A DNA stretch of 64,000 nucleotides, taken from the NCBI GenBank assembly GCA_964560495.1, contig CAZLMM010000020.1, forward strand, positions 1 to 64,000. The letters run 5' to 3'. This DNA is from UBA5069 sp964560495. GTDB taxonomy: Bacteria; Chloroflexota; Anaerolineae; Caldilineales; Caldilineaceae. Shown here in pieces: positions 48,417 to 59,500 of this stretch. The notes beneath the pieces were generated by a model. That model did no database searches and was not told the DNA's origin. It was given only the letters and a program-made list of their open reading frames with translations. The position numbers were made by a program, and so were the translations under genes. Position 1 is the first letter of the stretch. Every line of letters starts with the position of its first letter.

Positions 48417-51400
48417 TAGCGTCGAGCAAAGCCAGGTCATGATATTCCTGTTCTTCCCCGACCGCGCCCAACATCTTGAGCACGGCCTTCTGGGCATCCG
48501 TTACGCCTGTCACGCCGTCGATCTTCATGCCGGCGTAGGGGCCGGGGATGGTCAGCGTGACCCGACAGATTGGCGTTGCGTTCTCTGTCAGAGACCATAG
48601 TTTCACCACGCCGTCGGCGCCGCCGCTGTAGAGCGTAGCTCCGTCGGGGCTGAAGGCAACCCCCATGACTGCATCGCAGTGGCCGGTCAATACGGCTTCT
48701 TCCTGACCAGTCTCCACACTCCAAAGCCGCACAGTGCGATCTGCGCTGGCGCTGGCAACCAGCTTGCCACACGGGTGAAAGGCGACGCGCCACACCAGGT
48801 TCTCGTGACCGCTGTACACAGCCAACGGTTGACCCGTCGCCGCGTCCCATAAGCGTACTGTTGCATCCCAGCTGGCGCTTGCCAACATGCGTCCGCTCGG
48901 GTCGAAGGCCAGGCTGCTGACTCCCTGCGTGTGACCTGTCAGAATCCGAGTGCATTCACCGCTGGCTGTGTCCCACAAGCGAATCGTCCGGTCATGACTG
49001 CCGCTGGCGATACACCCACCATCTGGACTGAAGGCCACAGCCTCAATCCAGGTGGTGTGGCCGGCCAGACGATAGACACGCTCTCCTGTCATCGTATTCC
49101 ATACATAAACCGTCTGGTCGTGGCTGCTGGCGATCAGCAGCGCGCCATCTGGGCTGAAGGCAAGGGAGGTGAGACCTCGTTCCGCCTGAAAAATCGCCGT
49201 TTGCCGTCCGCTGTTGATTTCCCACAGGCGCACTGTGCCGTTGCTGCACCCGCTGGCAAGCAGCGCGCCAGCGGGATGAAAGGCCAGGCTGTAGATGCGT
49301 TGGGTATGACCCCGCAACTTGTGGCGGAGCGTTCTTGCTTCCGCATCCCAAAGATAGACGGTCTGATCTTCGCCGGCGATGGCGAACGAAGCGCCATTGC
49401 GGCTGGCTGCAACAGACCAGATGCTACTGGAATATCCCAATACGGTACGCAAAGCGTGCCCGCTGGCGACGTGCCACATCTGTAGCTTCAAATTTTGACT
49501 GACTGCCGCCAGGGTGTGGCCTTGCGGGCTGAAGGCGACGAAGGCGACCGGATCGCCCTGTAAGAGCACGCGTTGACAACGCCAATCCATCGTGCGCCAT
49601 AGCCGAATTGTCTTGTCGTTGCTGGCGCTGGCCAACAACGCGCCATCCGCGCTGAGAGCCAGCCAGCGCACCGGCGCAGTATGTTCCCGCAAAATGACTT
49701 CGGTTTCGCCCGAATGCAGATTCCACACACGGATGGTGTTGTCGCGGCTGCCGCTGATTACATGATCACCCCCGAAACCAAAGACTACACAAGAGACTTC
49801 GCTTTGGTGTCCTTCGAGAACCGCCATGCACTGGCCCGTCCGCACATCCCACAGACGCACCGTACGATCTTCGCTGGCGCTGACTAGCGTTGCGCCGCTT
49901 GGGCTGAAGGACACCGCATGGATGCGTTGTGTGTGCCCTCTCAGAACCCAACGGCAGACGCCGCTTTGCACGTCCCACAGGCGCACTGTAGCGTCCTCGC
50001 TGGCGCTGGCCAAGGTCAAGCCATCGGGGCTGAAGGCGACGCCATAGACGCCGTGGGTGTGACCGGAAAAGACGCGGCGGCAACTTCGATTGGCGACATC
50101 CCACAAACGCACCGAGGCATCTACACTTCCGCTTGCGATCAGGTCTCCCGCCGAACTATAAGCGATGGCCTCAACGATGTTCGTGTGACCGCGCAAGACC
50201 GCGCTGGCCTGGCCGTCAGCGGTGCGCCACAGCTTGACCGAGCTGTCGCCCGAGCCGGCAGCCAACAGCGCTCCGTCCGCGCTGTAGGCTGCGCACGTCA
50301 TAAAGGCGAAGGCGTCTGTGAAGGTAACATCCTTGACCTGTGCATGGCTGAAGTCGGTTTCCGACGCATCCACACCAGCCAGGTGAGCCTGCCACACGCA
50401 CAACTGGGAAAAATCCCACCCCTTCAAACTCAACCCCAGTGTCGTCAGTATATTGAGGACATTGCCTGCGGCATATCCCGGCATCTGCGGCGCCACATTG
50501 CGTAGCGCAGAGAGCACGCGCCGCAGCCGCTCTTGCAGCCGGCCAGCGCCCAGTTTTGCTTTCAGGCGCGCGCCGATGGGCTGGACAATGAGCCGCGCCT
50601 GACTCTGGCGCACATACTCTTTTGCGGTGGCCTTGAGCAAGGCAAAGCGGTTGAAGTGAGCACCTTCCAACCTGGCGGCCACATCATGATCGGTTTCGGT
50701 TGAGCCAATACACTCGATTTCTTGGCATACGGCGTCAATCACTCCATCGGTCAGATGTTCGATGATCACGTTTTGCAGTGAGACGCCGCCCACGGCTTGT
50801 TCGAGCAAGGAATGACGCTGGAGCGAACGCAGGGCATCCAGGAGGTCACGCATGGATATCGGCTGAACGAGATCGTCCCGCAAAAGGGGCGCCGTCGCTG
50901 GCTCTCGCTCGATGGCGAGCCAGATGAGCAAGTCCTGCTCCAGCGGCGAGAGGCGCGCTAGCTGCTGGTCGATCACTGTGCGAATATCGTCGAAGACAGG
51001 CGCTTCATCGCGTAGAAAGGTGGCAATATCGCCGGCGAAGAGATCTTGCACCGTATCAGCCGCCAGCTTGATGGCCAGGGGATTGCCTGAATAGCGGGTC
51101 GATAGGGCTTGCGTCTCCTGCGCACGCCCGTGCAGGCCGCGACTGGCCAGCATGGATTGCACGGCGTTGTCATCGAGGCCGCTCAGGCGCAGGTTATGGA
51201 TGCCGGGCAAGCTGCTTTCCCAACGCGCCATGTTGCGCGGGCGTTCGCGGCTGGTGAGGAGAAGGCAGCTCTTGTGAGGCTGCTCCGCCGCAAGCTGGAG
51301 AAGCTGGCTATAGGACTCGATGCTACCAATGGATGTGCGCCCTGAAGCGAACTCCAGAACGCTCTCCATATTGTCCAATACGATCAGGCAGCGATGGCGG

Positions 51401-52587
51401 CGCATCTGTTCGAGAAGCAGCGCCAGTTGGTCATCCAGGCCGACGGGCATGTTTGGAATCGTCTGTCCCGAAAGCGTCAGCACGATCTCGCGCAGCACTT
51501 CACCCAAGGGCGGCGCGTTGACCAACGAACGCCAGATAATCATTTGGAAATCATCGCTGACCTGATGCGCAGCCGCAGCGGTCAGAGTGGTCTTGCCAAT
51601 GCCGCCCATGCCCAGCACCGCCACCAGCCGGGCGCGCTCTTTCACCAACCAGGTGGTCAGTTGGGCAAGTTCTTTTTCACGTCCATAGATGCGACCGACA
51701 TTAGGCAGAGTTGAGGAGGTGGATTCACCCATATTCTCTGATGGGGCGATGGCAAAGAGGTTTTGTGCAGATGATGGTTCTGGAGCGTGCTCTTGTGACT
51801 TCGCGAATTCCCCTGTGCGGATTTTTTCGTAGAGCGCAGTAGTGACCGGGTCCAGGTCTGCTCCAAACTCACTGCGCAAGACCTCGCGACAGACATGGTA
51901 TTGAGCAATAGCCGCGCTGCGTTCGCCCTGGATCGCCAGGATGCGCATGATTTGGCGGTGCGCCGTCTCGCGCCAGGGTTCCAGGTCCAACTGACGCATG
52001 GCGTCGCGCCTGGCCTGGGCAAGGTCGCCCCGCGCTTCCGCTGCATCGGCAAGATGGTGCAGCGCCTCTAGGGTCTGCAAGTGGAATTGCTCTTGCTTGA
52101 TGCGTCGCCACTCCTCGAAGGCGTCGCTTTCTTGCACCGGCAGCCCTTGCAGAAAGTCGCCCCGATAGAGATCGACAGCCTGACGCAAGCGCGTCAGACA
52201 GGCGGGACACTGTTCCAGGCGTTGGTGTTGGTGCTGGGCGCAATCTGTCAGCAGGCCGGCAAAACTGGCGGCGTCGCTGACGACGGGCGCTGCCGGGTTG
52301 AATTGAATCGTCTGCCGGGTAATCAACAGAAATGGCGGAAATGCGGCTGCATCGTCGATACTCTGGCGCAGCTGATGGAGCGTATGGCGCAGGTTGGCGC
52401 GGGCGCTCTCATCAGTGTAGCCTGGCCAAAGCAACGCCGCCAGCGCAACCCGGCTGTGCGCCCGGTCGGATTCGACGGCGAGATAGGCGAGCAGGCTACG
52501 CACCTTGTCGGACTCGAAATTGACGCTGGACTGACCGGCGACGCCGACATGAAAACGTCCTAAAAACGAGAAGGTAAGTTGCGCCAC
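48406..52587 (-). CDS. BTAD/NB-ARC/WD40 regulator (SARP-LAL-like, two beta-propellers)
   Basis: 1393 residues. The first 265 form a winged helix plus bacterial transcriptional activation domain as in SARP regulators (LTFSFLGRFHVGVAGQ, LLAYLAVESDRAHSRVALAALLWPG, ending EVLRSEFGADLDPVTTALYEKI). An NB-ARC ATPase follows with Walker A GMGGIGKTT near 326 and Walker B CLIVLDNMESVLEF. A short pentapeptide-like stretch (DFSQLCVWQAHLAGVDASETDFS) leads to 14 WD40 repeats by count of the LW/VW-type blade ends, enough for two seven-bladed propellers. Such STAND proteins act as ligand-gated transcription switches. Next to the NRPS operon it is a likely pathway regulator. The start is GTG at 52587 with AGGGA upstream; a promoter candidate lies far upstream. 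Confidence 0.9.
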   Translation of the reverse strand: MAQLTFSFLGRFHVGVAGQSSVNFESDKVRSLLAYLAVESDRAHSRVALAALLWPGYTDESARANLRHTLHQLRQSIDDAAAFPPFLLITRQTIQFNPAAPVVSDAASFAGLLTDCAQHQHQRLEQCPACLTRLRQAVDLYRGDFLQGLPVQESDAFEEWRRIKQEQFHLQTLEALHHLADAAEARGDLAQARRDAMRQLDLEPWRETAHRQIMRILAIQGERSAAIAQYHVCREVLRSEFGADLDPVTTALYEKIRTGEFAKSQEHAPEPSSAQNLFAIAPSENMGESTSSTLPNVGRIYGREKELAQLTTWLVKERARLVAVLGMGGIGKTTLTAAAAHQVSDDFQMIIWRSLVNAPPLGEVLREIVLTLSGQTIPNMPVGLDDQLALLLEQMRRHRCLIVLDNMESVLEFASGRTSIGSIESYSQLLQLAAEQPHKSCLLLTSRERPRNMARWESSLPGIHNLRLSGLDDNAVQSMLASRGLHGRAQETQALSTRYSGNPLAIKLAADTVQDLFAGDIATFLRDEAPVFDDIRTVIDQQLARLSPLEQDLLIWLAIEREPATAPLLRDDLVQPISMRDLLDALRSLQRHSLLEQAVGGVSLQNVIIEHLTDGVIDAVCQEIECIGSTETDHDVAARLEGAHFNRFALLKATAKEYVRQSQARLIVQPIGARLKAKLGAGRLQERLRRVLSALRNVAPQMPGYAAGNVLNILTTLGLSLKGWDFSQLCVWQAHLAGVDASETDFSHAQVKDVTFTDAFAFMTCAAYSADGALLAAGSGDSSVKLWRTADGQASAVLRGHTNIVEAIAYSSAGDLIASGSVDASVRLWDVANRSCRRVFSGHTHGVYGVAFSPDGLTLASASEDATVRLWDVQSGVCRWVLRGHTQRIHAVSFSPSGATLVSASEDRTVRLWDVRTGQCMAVLEGHQSEVSCVVFGFGGDHVISGSRDNTIRVWNLHSGETEVILREHTAPVRWLALSADGALLASASNDKTIRLWRTMDWRCQRVLLQGDPVAFVAFSPQGHTLAAVSQNLKLQMWHVASGHALRTVLGYSSSIWSVAASRNGASFAIAGEDQTVYLWDAEARTLRHKLRGHTQRIYSLAFHPAGALLASGCSNGTVRLWEINSGRQTAIFQAERGLTSLAFSPDGALLIASSHDQTVYVWNTMTGERVYRLAGHTTWIEAVAFSPDGGCIASGSHDRTIRLWDTASGECTRILTGHTQGVSSLAFDPSGRMLASASWDATVRLWDAATGQPLAVYSGHENLVWRVAFHPCGKLVASASADRTVRLWSVETGQEEAVLTGHCDAVMGVAFSPDGATLYSGGADGVVKLWSLTENATPICRVTLTIPGPYAGMKIDGVTGVTDAQKAVLKMLGAVGEEQEYHDLALLDAITA

Positions 52588-52778
52588 GTGTCCCTATTAT
52601 CCGTATTCGTGCTCGTTTTGCTCAGAGAGCACAAAACCACATGTCTTCACGGATACTGGCCGCCACCCAGGCGATGGCTCGCTACCAGTTGAAACCTATC
52701 CTTCTTTGCCCATCTGCTTGCGGCGTTGCGCTTTGCGAGTTCTTTTCATCGCGCACGATCATTGCTCGCCGCATCCCC

Positions 52779-52889
52779 TACTCTGCATCGATCTGCCGCC
52801 AGAGTGCGTCATGTAGAACCGCCACCGGATCTGGATTTCAACTCAGCCCGGCATACTCTGCATCGATCTGCTGCCAGAGTGCGTCATGT
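52779..52889. repeat. Two 36-bp direct repeats in the regulator upstream region
   Basis: 52779-52814 and 52854-52889 are identical except for one base (start TACTCTGCATCGATCTGC, end CAGAGTGCGTCATGT). Each contains ACTCTG and CAGAGT arms that could pair. They start 75 bases apart in the 669-bp gap between the regulator and the next gene; the rest of that gap holds the promoter and palindrome listed separately and no convincing gene. Could be binding sites in the long leader of the regulator gene. Confidence 0.75.
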
Positions 52890-53018
52890 GCAATGCCACC
52901 TGGTTCGTCGAGACGCTTTAATGATATTTGCGTCCGATGGCGCGTAGATGTCGTGGAATGTCTGAATCATAGATCAGAAGGTAAGGCCGTCTGTGCACCA
53001 TATTTGTATACAATTACA

Positions 53019-53047
53019 ATTATAGTCAGAATTTACGGTAGTGTAAA
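53019..53047 (-). promoter_or_regulatory. Strong candidate promoter toward the BTAD/WD40 regulator
   Basis: On the minus strand TTTACA (53047-53042) and TATAAT (53024-53019) are separated by exactly 17 bases in an unusually A/T-rich stretch. Transcription would begin near 53012, leaving about 425 bases of leader before the regulator start at 52587, across the direct repeats. The -35 lies inside a small inverted repeat (AATTTAC 53030-53036, GTAAATT 53043-53049). Confidence 0.6.
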
Positions 53048-53168
53048 TTGCATTTTGATCTCAAAGGAGCTTCGCTCCAATCTCCTCACGATCTCCCATT
53101 TATTTCCTCACGGCAGCATACGCCCAAGCACACGATCTCCACACGGTGAATGCCTATCATGTTGTCAC

Positions 53169-53198
53169 AGCGCACATCGCAGCGCTGCGATGTGCGCT
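53169..53198. promoter_or_regulatory. 30-bp perfect palindrome
   Basis: AGCGCACATCGCAGC joined directly to its reverse complement, with no spacer. It lies 58 bases before the small gene at 53257 and 120 bases upstream of the divergent promoter. A perfect 30-bp palindrome fits a dimeric operator; a cruciform is also possible. Confidence 0.65.
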
Positions 53199-53256
53199 TA
53201 CCTTTTACATCGCGAATGACATCACGAAAGATCATTGCACATTGAAGACACAAATC

Positions 53257-53442
53257 ATGCCCCTTCAACCAGCAACCTATCATTCATACTTGGTGCGGCT
53301 CTGGCAAGAGAGTTCGCCCACCGGATGGCTCGCCATGGCGCAGTCGGTGCAGACTGGCAAGGTGATTCACTTTTCGGATGTAGAGAGTCTCTGTGCTTTT
53401 CTCAGGGAGCAGGTTGCACTGCCGGAAAAGTCGGAATCATGA
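53257..53442 (+). CDS. Small conserved-looking protein, unknown function
   Basis: A 61-residue protein beginning MPLQPATYHSYLVRLWQESS and containing WLAMAQSVQTGKVIHFSDVESLCAFLREQ. Short proteins of the form YLVRLWR...W.ASAQSV.TGE...FA.LE.L.AFL are common in Chloroflexota and often lie near large surface or regulatory genes; function unknown. The start was set at 53257 because the conserved pattern begins there; the frame is open to 53146. Upstream of the giant surface protein by 76 bases. Confidence 0.6.
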   Translation: MPLQPATYHSYLVRLWQESSPTGWLAMAQSVQTGKVIHFSDVESLCAFLREQVALPEKSES

Positions 53443-53518
53443 TTCGTGTGATTTTTTAATTGGCTATGATTGATCCATCTCGCGCCTCCATTTGCATCGT
53501 TCCACAGGAGAACTACCC

Positions 53519-56500
53519 ATGAGCCGCTCATCCTATCGTCGTTTCGTGTCTGTAGCTTTGGCGTTGCTCATCCTTTTGACGGTTGCATCGTTGCCTTTCG
53601 TGCAGCATCGAGCCCTTTCTGCCGTGCAGACCGACCCGGTGACCGCCGCCTGGGAAAAGGCGCGCGCCGCCGGCTCCTATCGCTTCGCCAGCACGATCAC
53701 CCAAAAGACGATTCCCATCGCCACCATTGCCAACGTCGGGCGCGCCAGCCGCAGCGACGACCTCTATCTGGAAGGGCAAACCGACCTGCGCGCCAACGTC
53801 ATGGACCTTTCGTTGTGGTCCGAAGGCGGCAGCATTCTCGATAGCCAAAGTAGCATTTCGGTGCGTATGGAGAATGGGCGCACTCTTGTGCGTCGTGGGG
53901 CAGGCGAGTGGGAAGAAGTGGACTCCTTCACCGAGGCCTTTGCGCCCCATGGCGATTTTCTCACCTATCTGACTGCTCTGCGCAACATCCAGGCGCACCC
54001 GCCAGAACAGCGCAATGGTCTCCCCTTCACCCGCTACAGCTTTGAGATTGACAGTCCGGCCTTTGCCCTTTACATGCGCGACCAGATGGAAGCGGCCATG
54101 CGCGCGAAAGGTGAACTGCCGCCAGGGCTCAGCCTGGAGACCCCACGCCATTTCCAGGAAATGGTGGGCAGCGGCGAGCTGTGGGTAGGTGAGAACGGTC
54201 TCCCACTACGCCAGCTTCTCACCCTGCAATTCCCTGAACAGCACGACGAATATGTGCACGCCCAGATCACCGTGGACTTCTCCAACTTTGGGACGCCCCA
54301 ACAGGTGAGCGTGCTGGCGCTATTGGCCGCCGGCGACATGGCCGGCTTGTGGGCGCACATTTCGCCGCACTTGCCCAATCCCGCGGCTGTCTGGACTCTG
54401 TTCTCTATGCTGCTCCTGGTGGGCCTGATGGTGCGCTTCCGCCGCGTGCGCCATGTCTACGCAACCCTGGCCGGACTCGTCATTCTTAGCCAGACGGCGG
54501 GTCCGCTGCTCAGCGCCTTTGTCAACCTGCGTTTCTTCGATGCCCAGGCTGCCAGAGCCGCTGCAGCCGAAGAGCGCCAAATCGAACGCGAGGCGCAGAT
54601 CGAAATGCGCGATGCGCTCTTCAAGAATGAGTTCGATCCCCACGCCAACCCCATGGCGCGCGTCGCCGCTTCCGCGGTGGAAAGCCAGAAACAGGCCGCT
54701 CCCGCCGCGCCGGCCAGTCTGCTCACCGATACGCCCACCGACACCGACGGCGACGGCCTGCGCGACTTCATCGAGGAGCGTATCAACACCAGCGTGGTCA
54801 TCTCCGACACCGATTCGGACGGTCTGGGCGACAACGTGGAGGTCAACGGCTTTAGCTTTGGCGGGCAAACCTGGTATACCAACCCCGAAGCCGCCGACAG
54901 CAACAGCGACGGCCAGGGTGACGCGCTGGAATGGGGCTTCAACGCCGATGGCAGCCGCCGCAGCACGCCGCTGGACAGCGACAGCGACGGGCTGCCCGAT
55001 CTCTTCGACCCGGACAACGACAACGACGGCGTGCCCGACAACAAGGACATCGCCATCTTCAGCAAGGGCACGACCAGTTACACAGAGGCTGCGCCCCTGC
55101 TGCTGACCCTCAACGACCTGACAGCCAACAAGCCCACCTTCGTCGAATTTCAACTGCGCCCGGCCAACATCCAACATCTGTGGTACGCCTTCAACCTCCT
55201 CGACTGGCCGCAAGACAGCCTGGGGCAGGTGCGCGATGTGGACGGCGCTACCTACGCTGACTATGCAGCCAGCGCAGGCCGCACCGCCGGCCCCACCGAG
55301 GCCAATGGCGACATGAAGATCATCCCTATGCTGGAGATTCGCATGCCTGACGCCGGCGTCAACCTTCCGCTCCAAAGCGAGCTCACGCCCTTCAACATCA
55401 GCGTCAACGACGTCACCGCCAACGGCCAGACCAAAGTCGCCTACATCCCCCTCAACATCGTCAACGATGACCGCACCGGTCAGCGCGTCGCCTTCAGCGG
55501 CCAGATGCGCTATAAGCCCAGCGGCAACTGGCCCAATCCCCACCAGGTGCGTCTGGCCTGGCTGGTGCAGGCTCTGGTGGATCAGGGCTGCGACCCTACC
55601 AAGCCCGATGAAGTGGCCCAGGGCTGTCAACCGGACGGCTACATCCACAATCAACCTCAAACCATCCAGACCTATTACACTGACTGGAGCCTGACCGGCA
55701 TGACCGTGCGCGAGGATCACGGCGCAGCCATGGGCATCTTCTACGAAGACCCGGCGATGGATACAAACAAGAAGGACGATGCGGCCATCACCGCTATCTC
55801 TTTCGTCATGGATCATCACTTCGTCCTGGGGCGCAACGACCGCCTGACTCTCAACGAAGCGGCGAAGCGTTTCGACCATACCCGCAACAGCAACTACACC
55901 GACGACCAACGTTTTGGCGTGCCCCGCATCACCCGCGCCATGACCCAAACCTACTCCACCATCGATCAGGCCATCGCCTTCACGGCTATGACGGAAACGA
56001 TCAAGATTCTTAACGACCAGTTCGCATTCCACGTCGCCGCCGACCGCGACATCAAGCCGCTCATCTTCTTTGCCCAAGAGAACAACACTCGCCAGATGGG
56101 GTTGGACAATGTCATCGCCGCCGACGGCTATGTGACGCAGAGCGGCGCCAACCTGATCTTCGACATGGCCCCCAGCGGGCAGCCCGTCGCCACGGTCGAT
56201 CTCATCGCCGGCGTCAAGTGGGCCGCCTATTGCGCGCCGGCTGCCGGCCCCATTTCCTGGCAGCCCTGTCTGGTCGAGGATTTCTGGGAAGTATTGGAAA
56301 ATCGCTATGCCAGTCTTGCTCCCCTCGCTGGCGACGGCGGCGACCCGACCCTGGTCTCTGGTCGCCTGCAACTCACCCAGTTCTACTTCACCGGTCTCCA
56401 GGCCGGCTATTACAACACGGTGCAGCAAGGCAACCAGCTGCTCACGGCCCAGTATTCCCTGGATGGCGAAAGCCAGACTGCGACCAATGTACGCGCCAGC

Positions 56501-59500
56501 CTGCAAGGCCTCTCCACCGTGCCGCTGCTGGCCGGGCTTGCCTATGCCCGCGTCATCGAGCCGCTGCCCAACAATCGTTCTTCCATCATCGTCAAACTGT
56601 CTAAGTGGGCCAGTGATATTCGCGGGCAGCTCAAGACCGCACAGGCAGGCGAGGTAAAGGTTGTTGGCAAGACCAAAATCCAAAACATTCGCTTCGCCCA
56701 GTATGGCGTTACCCGTTTCTTTGGCGGTCTGGCCGGCGCCGCTGGCACGATCTTGATGGTCATTTTCCAGATCACCGCCCTGTCGCCCACGGTGGACATG
56801 ACCACGCGCAAAGTGCTCGGCGGCCTCGCAGCCACTCTCAGCCTGGGCATCAACGTGGTGATGCCTATTTTGCAGACCACCTTTGGCATTCAAGGCGGCG
56901 CCGCGACCCTCAGCAAGGCGCTCTCTGGAGCGGTGAAGATAGCCAACTCCATCAAGATCGGCGCCGGCATCGGTCTGGTGATCTCCATTGGCATCACCTG
57001 GGGCTTCTTCATCTACGCCGCAGCCACCAGCGGCCTGGCCGTGGGCAGCCCCCAGCTCAACAAACTGGCGGTCGAGGCCATCGCCAGCACAGTCGTCGCA
57101 GTGGTGCTCTTCCTCCTGGCCGCCAATCCCATTGGCCTCATCGTCGTCGGCATCGTCGCCTTCATCGACCTGGTGCTGACGCTCATCTGCGAGCTGGGGG
57201 TGGACGAGCTGCGCATTCAAGGCTCCTTCTATGGCGGCGCCTGTTTCACCCTCTCCACCTCTGCCGTCAAGGTGCTCTCTTACTTTCTCTACAACTATGA
57301 CCTGATGGTCAACATGGAGCGCAGCGACCTGGTGGTCACCAGCCCACCCGATGTGACCCTGGCGAACCCAGACAAAGGCTACACTGCCGGCAACCTGATC
57401 AACGTCAACCTTTCTGTGACCACCACCATGGCGCACAAGGACCCGGATCCAGAGAACGGTCTCTATATCTATCCCTATCTCTGGCTCTTTTCCCAGGACA
57501 ACATTCGTTCTGGCACGTTCAGCTATAGCCTGACCCGGCCCGACAAGCAGGACATCAGCGTCAGCCGTGGGCAGATGCCCAGCCTGTGGCAGAATGTGGT
57601 CGAGGATCACAAGCTCATCCTCACCCCCATGTACCGGGGCAATCTGATCAGCGGCCCACTGGCGATGACGCCTCCTTACTCTCCCACCGCCGGTCTCAAC
57701 CAACGCATCAGCTTCTACTTCAACATGGGTTACGCTGTGCCCGCCTATGAGTGCTTCGGCTTGCCCTATCCCTGGCCGCCCTTCGTGCCGCCCATCCCCA
57801 TCTGCTATACCCGCGACTCCACGGGCAACAGTTCCAACCAGATCAACTCCCTGGTCTACGACATCTTCCCACCAACCCTTGACGGCTTCCTCACCCTGGT
57901 TGCAAAAAGCGATAACGGTCGCGGCCTGGGCTGGGACCCGGCCTTCCCTTCCATCAAGGATTCGGACGGCGACGGCCTGCTCTCCAGCATCCACAACGGC
58001 ATGGACCCCAACGACACGTTGGTGGACAACGACAGCGACGGGCTGACCGACCTCTTCGAACTCAACCAACAGAGCCGTTCTCTCGCCTTTTCTCCTGGTT
58101 TGCGCGACACCGACGCCGATGGCCTGAGCGATTGGCAGGAAGCCGTCCTCGGTTCAGACCCGGCGGTGGCTGACACCGACAACGATGGTCTGCTGGACGG
58201 CGAGGAGGTGCGCCATCAGGTGGTAGACGGCAACGGCGTGCTCACCAGCAGTTGGGAGGGCGGCTGGCAGGTGCGCATCAACACCACCACGCCCTTCAAC
58301 GTCTGGGTTTCGTCCGACCCGCTCATGGCCGACACCGACGGCGATGGCATCAGCGACCAGGCCGAGCGTCAACTTGCCCTTTCCACATGCAGCGCCGGCG
58401 AGATCGCTGCGGGCAACTGCGAGGGCAGCCCGGCCAAACCCAAGGACAACCAGAACCGCCCCTATCACCCACGTGCGGTCAACACGCCGCCCATCTCGCT
58501 CTATGTAGAGACCAGCGACTTCGACGGTTATGTGCGCCCCACCCAGACGTTCCGCTACACCAGCACAGTGGTGGCCAACACGGCCGTTGCGCCGGGCGTG
58601 CTCAACGTGACCGCGCCAACAGTGGTGGGCGGCTCACTCAATCCCCAGGCGCTGGCCTTCAACCCCCTCACCTTCAGCGGCGCGCAGACCGTGACTCAGG
58701 GCAACAATCTGACAGTGAGCGGCGGCGCAGGCACCCAGGAGATCGAGCTGAGCAGCAGCGTGACCACCCGCCTGCCCAATACTGGCGCAGCCGACTGGAC
58801 CTGGGAGACCTTCACCAACGAGCAGTTGCCCAGCGTCAGCTTGCCCGAGTCTTTCCGCACCACTGCACTGGCCGCTGCCCGGCCCGACCGTCAGGATAGC
58901 TATCGTTTCGCGGCTACCGAAATCCGCCATCCTCCCAGTCCACCCAGTGACGGCCAGAACCACAATTACGGTGACCTGCTCTCCTATGCCATCCCCAGTG
59001 GCGATCTGCGCCAGCTGGATGTGGATGTGGACGCACTCAACACCGCCTACACGCCGGCCGAAATCGACGGCGCTTTTCTGCGCGGCAAGACCTCGCCCGA
59101 CGTGGCCTGCAACGACGCCGGCGTCTGCCTGGTCGTTTGGGAGCACTTCGACTATTGCAACACCATGACCATCAACTCGCTGACGGTGCTCAGCCAGGGC
59201 AACGACCACGGCACCAGCGGCATTGAGCCGCTGATTTACCTGGTGCGCGACCCCAACGACGCCGACCCCACCAACGGCGGTTTCGAGTTGCACTGGGACG
59301 CCCAAAACAACGGCGGCAATGACATGCCCACGGGAGCGGTGCGCGGGCCGAATGGCGGCGGCTTCCCCATCAACATCACCTTCTGTGGTCGCACCAATCT
59401 CTATGTCTCTGAGCTGGATGGCGGCGCCGCCTATGACCCTGACCCCACGCAGACCAACTGGGGCGGCATGGCCTTCATGGGCAGCAACACCCTCAGTCCC

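Noticed and set aside
52641..53219. Plus-strand frame of 192 codons in the regulator upstream region
   Set aside because: It spans the two 36-bp direct repeats, is cysteine/serine/arginine-rich without a pattern, has no ribosome site, and crosses the A/T-rich promoter stretch and palindrome.
53434..53460. GAATCATGATTC palindrome followed by a T-run as a terminator
   Set aside because: The stem would have no loop and overlaps the stop codon of the small gene; too weak to call.
54320..58069. Long minus-strand open frame of about 1249 codons
   Set aside because: It lies antisense to the giant surface gene, has low-complexity Gly/Asp/Val/His composition and no recognisable domain; it is open because the plus-strand gene is GC-rich with Asp/Gly-rich repeats.
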